From an uncultured Bacilli bacterium (GTDB lineage: Bacteria > Bacillota_I > Bacilli_A > RF39 > UBA660), in the NCBI GenBank assembly GCA_949113215.1, contig CARZYU010000036.1, forward strand, positions 1 to 11,412: 11,412 bases of DNA. The letters are read 5' to 3'. The notes under the pieces were generated by a model. It was not told the origin of the DNA. It was given only the letters and a program-made list of their open reading frames with translations, and did no database searches. The translations under genes were made by a program, and so were the position numbers. Below, piece by piece: positions 1 through 5,614 of this stretch. Positions within the stretch are counted from its first letter, which is position 1, and the number at the start of each line of letters is the position of its first letter.

Positions 1-714
1 AATCAATTCTTCGACGACAACATAGATCATAGCACCAGCTGCAAAGGTAAGGAGATAAGGAAGTAGAACTCTTGCTTTGATGACAAGAAGAGCTCCCAAT
101 ACTCCCGCAATCGGCTCCACAATTCCACTTAATTGTCCTAGGAAGAAACTTTTTCCTCTGGAATATCCTTCTCTACGAAGAGGAAGACTGACAGCACTTC
201 CTTCTGGGAAATTTTGAAGACCAATTCCTATTGCTAAAGTAATGGCAGCTGCTAACGTTGCGCCATCTAATCCATAAGCTAGAGAACCAAAAGCAACCCC
301 TACGGCCAACCCTTCTGGAATATTGTGCAAAGTAATGGATAAAATCAACATCAAACAACGTTTAAAACTCCCACTACGCGGCTCATTTCTTCGTTTGGGA
401 TGATGTCTTTCGTAAAAATCATAAAGTTTATCTCCAACAAAAAGCAACAAACCTCCACTAAAAAAACCAATAAAAGCGACTAACCAAGAAATCATGTTTA
501 GATTTTCCGCCATCGAAATTCCTGGTTCTAACAATGACCAGAAAGATGCTGCAATCATGACACCAGCGGCAAAACCTAGCATGGCATCCATGACATTTTT
601 ATTGACTTTTTTAAAGAAGAAGACCAAACTTGCTCCTACGGCGGTTACGCCCCAAGTGAAAATGGTAGCAACAAATGCTTGCCACACTGGAGATAAACTT
701 GCAAGAAAATTCAT
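1..714 (-). CDS. ZIP-family divalent metal transporter (GufA/ZupT-like), 3' end cut by window edge
   Basis: Translating the minus strand from the ATG at 714 gives 238 codons with no stop, so the C-terminus lies beyond base 1. The protein is almost wholly hydrophobic segments. It carries the two ZIP signature helices that line the metal path: HNIPEG (about residues 130-135) and QNFPEG (about 167-172), followed by the conserved Glu-Pro pair of the next helix (about 200-201). A short charged cytoplasmic loop with two His and several Arg/Lys (about 102-113) lies between helices 3 and 4, as in ZIP proteins. Family knowledge: ZIP transporters bring Zn2+, Fe2+ or Mn2+ into the cytoplasm; substrate cannot be read here. 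GufA/ZupT members are usually about 250-270 residues, so roughly the last helix is missing. GAGGTG upstream of the ATG (about 722-727, read on the minus strand) is the ribosome site. Transcribed divergently from the amidase gene. Family call is secure. Confidence 0.93.
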   Translation of the reverse strand, partial: MNFLASLSPVWQAFVATIFTWGVTAVGASLVFFFKKVNKNVMDAMLGFAAGVMIAASFWSLLEPGISMAENLNMISWLVAFIGFFSGGLLLFVGDKLYDFYERHHPKRRNEPRSGSFKRCLMLILSITLHNIPEGLAVGVAFGSLAYGLDGATLAAAITLAIGIGLQNFPEGSAVSLPLRREGYSRGKSFFLGQLSGIVEPIAGVLGALLVIKARVLLPYLLTFAAGAMIYVVVEELI

Positions 715-835
715 TTTTTTCACCTCTATCTTAGGTTATGTCATCAAGGTAAAACGTGTATGGTTGTATGCCTAAATCGATCTTTTAAAAGAAATAAAAT
801 GGAGGAAAGGATCATAAGATCAAATAAGTGATGAT
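715..835. other. Divergent intergenic region between ZIP transporter and amidase genes
   Basis: This 121-base AT-rich gap must hold the 5' signals of both divergent genes. Besides the transporter's ribosome site, I see a GGAGG at 801-805 and a TAAAAT -10-like hexamer at 795-800 facing right, but no convincing -35 at 16-18 bases from it. No clear promoter could be assigned for the leftward gene either. There is no strong hairpin. Confidence 0.5.
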
Positions 836-1525
836 ATGGAAAAATGTAAAACATTATTATTGGTTCTTTTCTTAATTGTTTTCATGGTGGTGCAGGGAGT
901 ATTTGCCATTACGAAGGATGAAGTACTTCCCTTAAAAGGGAGAATTATTTTTGTTGATGCAGGTCATGGTGGAAGGGATCCTGGAACGAATTATGGAAAA
1001 ATTTTAGAGAAAGATCTCAATCTGGAGATCGCTTTAGCCGTTGGAAAAGAATTAAAGAAGCAAGGGGCTACTGTCTATCAGACGAGAGAAGAAGACAAGG
1101 ATTATTCCAGTAAATGGGATCCTAAGAAAAAAAGGGGAGACTTGTACCGTCGAATTGAGATGATGAGAGGGAAGAAAACGGATCTTTATTTGTCCATTCA
1201 TATCAATTGGTATCAAAATTCTAATTATTATGGGGCGGAAGTTCTCTATGGAAATGTGAATAAAGAAAATAGAATCTTAGCAGAATCTTTGATGAAAGAG
1301 TTTCAAAAAGAATTAGCAAGTCCAAGGGAAATCAAACAGACAGACCTCTATCTTTATAATAATACAACCATCCCAGGAGTCTTGGTTGAGTGTGGTTTTC
1401 TTTCGAATTTAAAGGAACGAAAGTTACTACAGGATCCTAATTATCATAAAACATTAGGAGAAGTGATGACGAAGGGAGTCATTCATTATTTTGAAAAGTT
1501 AAAAGATAAAAATGTCTCTAATTAA
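836..1525 (+). CDS. Secreted N-acetylmuramoyl-L-alanine amidase (Amidase_3, CwlD-like)
   Basis: A 229-residue zinc amidase that should cleave the bond between N-acetylmuramic acid and L-alanine in peptidoglycan, outside the membrane. Residues 1-24 form a signal peptide or signal anchor (short basic start, then a long hydrophobic run ending VFA). The Amidase_3 domain fills the rest: DAGHGG with zinc ligand His44, zinc ligand Glu58 in LEKDLN, zinc ligand His122 in SIHIN, and catalytic Glu185 in VECGFLSN. All four key residues are present. There is no SPOR, SH3 or LysM binding domain; size and the tail after VECGFLSN fit CwlD, the amidase of spore-cortex muramic-lactam formation, but sporulation cannot be inferred from one gene. 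Start choice: an in-frame stop at 815-817 excludes a longer protein, yet the only good GGAGG (801-805) is 30 bases upstream of ATG 836, which is odd. GTGAT at 828-832 may serve instead. No terminator is visible after it. Confidence 0.92.
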   Translation: MEKCKTLLLVLFLIVFMVVQGVFAITKDEVLPLKGRIIFVDAGHGGRDPGTNYGKILEKDLNLEIALAVGKELKKQGATVYQTREEDKDYSSKWDPKKKRGDLYRRIEMMRGKKTDLYLSIHINWYQNSNYYGAEVLYGNVNKENRILAESLMKEFQKELASPREIKQTDLYLYNNTTIPGVLVECGFLSNLKERKLLQDPNYHKTLGEVMTKGVIHYFEKLKDKNVSN

Positions 1526-1572
1526 TGCCACCATTTTTTCACAAAAATATCATATTTATTCCACAATTTGTA

Positions 1573-1581
1573 TGTTATAAT
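1573..1581 (+). promoter_or_regulatory. Extended -10 promoter of the Abi-like gene
   Basis: TGTTATAAT is a perfect extended -10 element (TGn followed by TATAAT at 1576-1581). There is only a weak -35 match (TATTTA, about 1553-1558), which is acceptable because extended -10 promoters depend little on the -35. Expected transcription start is about 1587-1589, giving a leader of roughly 12 bases before ATG 1600. Confidence 0.72.
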
Positions 1582-1588
1582 TTATTCT

Positions 1589-1594
1589 AGGTGA
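1589..1594 (+). promoter_or_regulatory. Ribosome binding site that fixes the Abi-like start
   Basis: AGGTGA lies 5 bases before ATG 1600. The in-frame GTG at 1591 falls inside this element and has no ribosome site of its own, so it is not used as the start. Confidence 0.75.
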
Positions 1595-1599
1595 GAAAC

Positions 1600-2559
1600 A
1601 TGATAGAAAAACGTTTTAAAAACCTCGATGAGCAAATTGAGATCTTTCGTTACAAAGGACTTACCATAACGGACGAAGCTTATGCGAAAGAAGTTTTACT
1701 GCGAGAAAATTACTTCTTTTTGAATGGATATCGGCATTTGTTCATGCAATCAGCTAGCAACAAACACTATTTAGAAGGAACGACGTTTGAAGAACTCTAC
1801 AGTTTATTTCTCTTCGACCGTCAATTTCGAAACATTATCTTTAAAAACTTATTGATCATTGAAAATAACATCAAATCAATTATTTCTTATCAATTGTCCA
1901 AGAAATATGGATACAAGGAAAAGGACTATTTACGACCTAAAAACTTCACCACAGCGCCAGATAAACAGCGCCAGTTAAATGATCTTTTAAAAAAGATGAA
2001 GCGTCAAATTAGAGTGAATAGTTCACAACATACGGCAACTTACCATTACTTAAATAACTATGGATATATTCCTCTATGGATCTTGGTAAAAGTACTCTCT
2101 TTTGGAATTGTTGGAGAACTTTATCTGGTATTGAAATCGGAAGATCGAAAAGCGATTGCCGATCTTTATCAATTGGAACCAAGTGAGTTAAGTACCTATT
2201 TGCCGCTTCTGGCCAATTATCGAAACCTCTGTGCACATGAGGATATTGTTTATGAAAATAGAACGCAAAAGGAAATTGAAGATACCCTATATCATCAACT
2301 TTTGAATATTCCGAAACAAGATGGAGAATATAGTTATGGGAAAAATGATTTATTTGCTCTCATCATTATCATGAAGCGATTATTAAAACACAATGAATTC
2401 TATGACATGACGATGGAAATTGAAAAGATTTTGGACAACCTAGAATACAACCTGCATACGATTTCGATTGATAAAGTGAGAGATCGAATGGGATTTCCAA
2501 AAAATTGGAAAGATTTAGCAACGATTAAACGAGGAGGGGAAGAATCTGATGAAAAATAA
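1600..2559 (+). CDS. Abi_2 / AbiD-AbiF-type abortive infection protein (HEPN fold)
   Basis: A 319-residue protein with the whole Abi_2 pattern. The N-terminal block reads LDEQIEIFRYKGLTITDEAYA followed by NYFFLNGYRHLF (about 9-48). FEELYSLFLFDRQFR with a long helix of Ile/Leu/Asn (about 63-100) is the central block, and IPLWILVKVLSFGIVGELY (about 157-175) the next. Near residue 208 is YRNLCAH, an R-x4-H motif (Arg208, His213) of the HEPN superfamily, the expected RNase active site. Family knowledge: AbiD/AbiF proteins were found as plasmid-borne phage-exclusion proteins of Lactococcus, and HEPN proteins commonly cut RNA. No signal peptide, so cytoplasmic. It has its own promoter and a very short leader, and its end overlaps the HtrA gene by 11 bases, so the two are co-transcribed. 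There is no antitoxin-like gene or obvious structured RNA next to it. Defence is the likely role; the trigger is unknown. Confidence 0.88.
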   Translation: MIEKRFKNLDEQIEIFRYKGLTITDEAYAKEVLLRENYFFLNGYRHLFMQSASNKHYLEGTTFEELYSLFLFDRQFRNIIFKNLLIIENNIKSIISYQLSKKYGYKEKDYLRPKNFTTAPDKQRQLNDLLKKMKRQIRVNSSQHTATYHYLNNYGYIPLWILVKVLSFGIVGELYLVLKSEDRKAIADLYQLEPSELSTYLPLLANYRNLCAHEDIVYENRTQKEIEDTLYHQLLNIPKQDGEYSYGKNDLFALIIIMKRLLKHNEFYDMTMEIEKILDNLEYNLHTISIDKVRDRMGFPKNWKDLATIKRGGEESDEK

Positions 2560-3652
2560 AATTTTAACAGCGATTACGATTGTGGTTTCCTTTGTGGTAG
2601 GAGGAGTTTTTACTTATATTGTAATCTCTTCGCCTAATACGAGTACGGGTGCAACTGGTAATTTTTGTGGAACAACCAAATGTACAAATAAAGTAACGGT
2701 GAACGAAAAAGGGATCAACGATTCCATTTCAAAAATTTACGATGCTGTCGTCATGATTGAAAATTATCGCAATGGATCGGTTGCGGGAACGGGAACAGGA
2801 TTTGTTTATAAAGTCGATGAAAAATACGGATATATTTTAACCAATCAACACGTTGTTCAAGGTGCCGATGAAGTCAAGATTACGTTTTCGAATGATAACA
2901 CGGTAGATGGAAATGTTTCTGGTGGAGATAGCTATATGGATTTAGCAGTGGTAAAAGTTTCAAAGGATGCCGTTCTGCAAATCGCTAGTATTGGAGATAG
3001 TACGAAATCAGTCATTGGAGATCGTGTCTTTACCGTAGGATCACCATTAGGATACGAATATCGTGGAACGGTTACCAGTGGGATTTTATCAGGGACTGAT
3101 CGTTTGGTGACTGTGAGTGTCAATAATGGAAGTGATACTTATGTCATGAAAGTATTACAAACCGATGCCGCAATGAATCCAGGAAACAGTGGAGGACCCC
3201 TTCTCAATATCAATGGAGAAGTCATTGGAATTAATTCTTTAAAGTTGGTTCAAGAAGAAATTGAAGGAATGGGATTTGCTATTCCCATTGAATTTGCCAT
3301 GAGTCATGTAGAAAAATTAGAAAAAGGAGACAAGATAGAGCGTCCAATGCTTGGAATCAGTTTGATTGATGTAGGGAATACGGCTCTTCTTTATCAAAAT
3401 GGTATTAAAGTAGATAAAAAGATTACCAGTGGAGTTGTTGTGGCCTCAGTGCAAGAAGGAACAGGAGCTTCCAAAAGTGGTCTTAAAAAAGGAGATATCA
3501 TTACGAAGATGGAAGGTCAAACCATCAAAGACTCTGCTTATCTTCGTTACGAATTATACAAGTACAACCCTGGAGATACCATTAAACTAACCTATTTGAG
3601 AGATGGAAAAGAGCATACCGTCGAAGTGAAACTTACCAAAAATAGCAATTAA
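2549..3652 (+). CDS. htrA: Membrane-anchored HtrA/DegP-type serine protease with PDZ domain
   Basis: A 367-residue S1C protease for quality control or regulated cleavage of proteins at the outer face of the membrane. One N-terminal membrane segment (about 5-27), then a short linker with two Cys (40 and 45), the trypsin-like domain (about 55-255) and one C-terminal PDZ domain (about 265-362, starting MLGISLIDV and containing SGLKKGDIITKMEG). The catalytic triad is complete: His101 in TNQHVV, Asp131 in YMDLAVV, Ser214 in NPGNSGGPL. Length and layout match Gram-positive HtrA proteins with a single PDZ domain. The start is set by GAGGAGGGGA at 2531-2540, within the coding region of the Abi-like gene; the ATG overlaps that gene's last codons, implying translational coupling. 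A hairpin terminator follows at once. The paired Cys just outside the membrane could form a disulfide, which is uncommon in this family as far as I know. Confidence 0.95.
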   Translation: MKNKILTAITIVVSFVVGGVFTYIVISSPNTSTGATGNFCGTTKCTNKVTVNEKGINDSISKIYDAVVMIENYRNGSVAGTGTGFVYKVDEKYGYILTNQHVVQGADEVKITFSNDNTVDGNVSGGDSYMDLAVVKVSKDAVLQIASIGDSTKSVIGDRVFTVGSPLGYEYRGTVTSGILSGTDRLVTVSVNNGSDTYVMKVLQTDAAMNPGNSGGPLLNINGEVIGINSLKLVQEEIEGMGFAIPIEFAMSHVEKLEKGDKIERPMLGISLIDVGNTALLYQNGIKVDKKITSGVVVASVQEGTGASKSGLKKGDIITKMEGQTIKDSAYLRYELYKYNPGDTIKLTYLRDGKEHTVEVKLTKNSN

Positions 3653-3672
3653 AGCACATGAAGTGCTTTTTT
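3651..3672 (+). terminator. Rho-independent terminator after htrA
   Basis: AAAGCAC (3651-3657), a 5-base loop, then GTGCTTT (3663-3669) form a 7-bp stem ending in a run of six T (3667-3672). It begins within the htrA stop codon and separates the Abi/HtrA unit from the next promoter. Confidence 0.8.
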
Positions 3673-3677
3673 GTTGT

Positions 3678-3706
3678 TTGACAATGATTCCTAAAACATC
3701 GATAAT
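3678..3706 (+). promoter_or_regulatory. Near-consensus sigma-A promoter of the NrtR-like gene
   Basis: TTGACA (3678-3683) is a perfect -35, with 17 bases to GATAAT (3701-3706), a 5/6 match to the -10 consensus. Start of transcription is expected near 3712, so the leader is about 12 bases and begins essentially at the AGGAGG at 3713-3718. Confidence 0.88.
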
Positions 3707-3724
3707 AGAATTAGGAGGAAACTT

Positions 3725-4399
3725 ATGAAAAAAGGAGATCCAAAGTATAAGCATCAAGGAATTCATGTCATCGCCTCTATTTTTACGGTAGATAAAGGGG
3801 TAACAAAAGTTTTATTAATTAGAAGAAAAAAAGAACCTTATAAAGATATGTGGTCTTTGATTGGAGGGGCTCTTTATAATGATGAAGATCTGGAAGAAGG
3901 ACTTCGAAGAGAGATCTTAGAAAAGACGGGGATTTCAGAAATTGATTTGTATTTCGGAAGCGTCTTTGGAAAACCAGATCGCTCTCCTGTCATGCGAATG
4001 GTTGCCCTTAGTTATTTAGGAGTCATTGATCAAAAGCGAGTTACGAAACTTCAAGAAACCCTAGATACAGTTGATGCTTTCTGGTTTGCCATCGACGATA
4101 TTCCGCCTCTTGCTTATGATCATAATGAAATTGTGGTAGACTCTCTTGTTAAATTGCAAAATATGATCGGTAAAACGAATATTTTAAGAGCACTTTTTCC
4201 TCATGGTTTTACCATTCCAGAGATTCAAAAAACGTACGAATCTATTTTGCAAAAAACATTTGACCGGAGAAATTTTCGCAAGAAAATTTTAGGGTTGGGT
4301 CTCATCAAAGATACGGGGAAGATGGTTACCTTTGAAGGGAAGAAACCAGCAAAACTCTATGAATTCAATCGAAAAAAACAAGACAAAAACGTATTTTAA
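3725..4399 (+). CDS. NrtR-like transcriptional regulator: degenerate Nudix domain plus winged helix
   Basis: A 224-residue protein of two parts. Residues 1-145 are a Nudix fold, with a Nudix box running from Gly48 to Ile70: Gly48, Glu54, then REILEKTGI (62-70). The box departs from REUxEExGU at residue 67, where Lys replaces the second Glu of the EE pair, a metal-binding acid in active hydrolases. Residues about 150-224 form a winged-helix region with FTIPEIQKTYE, FDRRNFRKKIL and the closing KPAKLYEF wing, as in NrtR. Family knowledge: NrtR proteins use the Nudix part as a sensor of ADP-ribose or related ligands and regulate NAD or sugar metabolism genes; they average near this length. The gene stands alone between its own promoter and terminator, so its targets cannot be named from context. 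AGGAGG sits 6 bases before the ATG. An active Nudix hydrolase is less likely because of Lys67. Confidence 0.88.
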   Translation: MKKGDPKYKHQGIHVIASIFTVDKGVTKVLLIRRKKEPYKDMWSLIGGALYNDEDLEEGLRREILEKTGISEIDLYFGSVFGKPDRSPVMRMVALSYLGVIDQKRVTKLQETLDTVDAFWFAIDDIPPLAYDHNEIVVDSLVKLQNMIGKTNILRALFPHGFTIPEIQKTYESILQKTFDRRNFRKKILGLGLIKDTGKMVTFEGKKPAKLYEFNRKKQDKNVF

Positions 4400-4413
4400 A
4401 GATACGTTTTTTT
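4385..4413 (+). terminator. Rho-independent terminator overlapping the end of the NrtR-like gene
   Basis: AAAAACGTAT (4385-4394) pairs perfectly with ATACGTTTTT (4402-4411) around a 7-base loop, followed by further T to 4413. The upstream arm lies within the last codons of the gene. The A-run/T-run symmetry means it could also work leftward, but no gene needs it there. Confidence 0.8.
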
Positions 4414-4430
4414 GTTTTGTAAAATTAGAC

Positions 4431-4459
4431 TTGACTTTTTATTTAAAGAAGAGTATACT
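4431..4459 (+). promoter_or_regulatory. Strong sigma-A promoter of the surface/matrix operon
   Basis: TTGACT (4431-4436), 17 bases, TATACT (4454-4459): 5/6 matches at both hexamers with optimal spacing. Expected start near 4466. The -10 is part of the 8-bp palindrome AGTATACT (4452-4459), a possible operator. I found no other convincing promoter before the end of the window, so genes from 4510 onward probably share this one. Confidence 0.85.
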
Positions 4460-4509
4460 ATAGCGCAAAAGAAGGAAACGTGGCTCGCCACAGAAAGGGA
4501 TGGTTAAGG

Positions 4510-5589
4510 ATGAAGCACGCGGCAAAAAAAGAAAACAAAATATTAAAAAATAGTTTGAAAATAGGAATTTGTACAGCAATTATTATTGGAGTTGTAGGTT
4601 CCTGTACTTTAATAAAGAAAACTTGGGATGAAAAAGAGAAAGATAATATCGACAAAGATCCAACAAGTAGTTCTAGTAGTATGGAGAGTGATCCTTATGA
4701 AGATCACAATCATAGATTTGAATTTGAAAACAATTCTAGTAGTCAAGTAGAAGATACTTCACGAGTAGAATCAGGGGTAACGGTTAGTCCAACACCAACG
4801 GCAACACCAACAACGAAACCAACGGACAAACCAAAACCAAATCCTACTCCAAGACCTACGGCTAGACCAACCGATCGACCTACGGTTACCCCAAGACCTA
4901 CTATTAGACCAACGGTAACGCCAACAACGAAACCAACACCAACGCCAACAACGAAACCAACACCAACACCAACAACGAAACCAACACCAACACCAACAAC
5001 GAAACCAACACCAACGCCAACGACGAAACCAACACCAACGCCAACGACGAAACCAACACCAACGCCAACAACGAAACCGACACCAACACCAACACCGACA
5101 CCGACACCAACACCGACACCAACACCGACACCGGTTCCTCATACGCATAATTACACTTCCGTAGAAAAGAAACCAGTGAATATTGGTGGTGGAAATCATC
5201 AAACGGTAACAGAGTATACTTGTATTAGTGAAGTTGGTAAATGTAATCGTCCATCTTATAGCGAAGCAAAGATAGAAGCTCATTATACCTACGATACAAA
5301 TTCCACAAAAGTAGGAAAGGCGAATGCTTGTCTACATGTTACCGAAACTTGTATCTGTGGTGTAGTCATTAAAGATTACAATACAACGAATCATAATTAC
5401 GTATGGGATCCTTATTCTAGCGATGATTGGGTAAATGTCTATTATTGTTCTCTTTGTGGACATCCAAAAGAAGTCGACAAAGAAGCTGCAAAATCAACAT
5501 ATCAAACGAAGCAAGAAATTGCTTACGAAAATAAAAAAAATATGGCTTATATCAAACGTATGAATCTTTCAAGTAAAGTTCGTCACTAA
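4510..5589 (+). CDS. Surface protein with Pro/Thr-repeat stalk and His/Cys-rich C-terminal domain; family not recognised
   Basis: A 359-residue protein from ATG 4510. Residues 11-31 are hydrophobic after a basic start, ending VVGSC, so Cys32 could be a lipobox cysteine; otherwise it is a membrane anchor. Then an acidic Ser-rich segment (about 35-90), a Pro/Thr stalk (about 91-209) with seven PTTKPTPT units and a TP-dipeptide run, and a globular tail (210-359). The tail has HTHNY (211-215), Cys238, Cys245, Cys274, CIC (281-283), NHNY (294-297) and CSLCGH (313-318). It resembles the H-x-H ... C-x-x-C-G modules seen repeated in clostridial surface proteins; metal binding is possible but inferred. 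First gene of the operon, 25 bases ahead of the signal peptidase gene. Start choice: AGAAAGG at 4492-4498 favours ATG 4510; in-frame GTG 4480 would add 10 residues (MARHRKGWLR) with a weaker, closer ribosome site. Function unknown; an anchored stalk is the safest description. Confidence 0.8.
   Translation: MKHAAKKENKILKNSLKIGICTAIIIGVVGSCTLIKKTWDEKEKDNIDKDPTSSSSSMESDPYEDHNHRFEFENNSSSQVEDTSRVESGVTVSPTPTATPTTKPTDKPKPNPTPRPTARPTDRPTVTPRPTIRPTVTPTTKPTPTPTTKPTPTPTTKPTPTPTTKPTPTPTTKPTPTPTTKPTPTPTTKPTPTPTPTPTPTPTPTPTPVPHTHNYTSVEKKPVNIGGGNHQTVTEYTCISEVGKCNRPSYSEAKIEAHYTYDTNSTKVGKANACLHVTETCICGVVIKDYNTTNHNYVWDPYSSDDWVNVYYCSLCGHPKEVDKEAAKSTYQTKQEIAYENKKNMAYIKRMNLSSKVRH
4921..5133 (+). repeat. 24-bp tandem repeats (7 copies) followed by 6-bp Thr-Pro repeats
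   Basis: Seven consecutive 24-base units from 4921 to 5088, each CCAACAACGAAACC plus ACACCAAC(A/G) with only third-position changes, encode PTTKPTPT. From 5089 to about 5133 the unit shrinks to a six-base ACACCG/ACACCA alternation encoding Thr-Pro. The plus strand is almost free of T here. All units are multiples of three, so gain or loss of copies keeps the frame and only changes stalk length. Confidence 0.95.
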
Positions 5590-5614
5590 TGGATAAGCGA
5601 AAGGGTGAAAAGAA

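Noticed and set aside
494..775. Plus-strand open frame of 93 codons at the left end
   Set aside because: It is antisense to the ZIP transporter, whose minus-strand translation carries the HNIPEG and QNFPEG motifs, and it has no family resemblance.
1531..1550. T run followed by A run after the amidase gene as a terminator
   Set aside because: It would be an all A-T stem of five pairs with a 3-base loop and no following T run.
4480..4491. GTGGCTCGCCAC as a regulatory hairpin in the operon leader
   Set aside because: Only four pairs can form around a tetraloop; too small to claim a riboswitch or attenuator.
4921..5133. CRISPR-like array
   Set aside because: The 24-base units abut directly with no unique spacers and lie in frame inside a coding sequence; no cas genes are nearby.
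4771..5283. Long minus-strand open frames opposite the Pro/Thr repeat, including one encoding Val/Leu/Ser repeats (4904-5131)
   Set aside because: They exist because a repeat whose unit is a multiple of three and contains no antisense stop keeps every frame open. The translations are Trp/Arg/Cys or Val/Leu monotonies, with no ribosome site.
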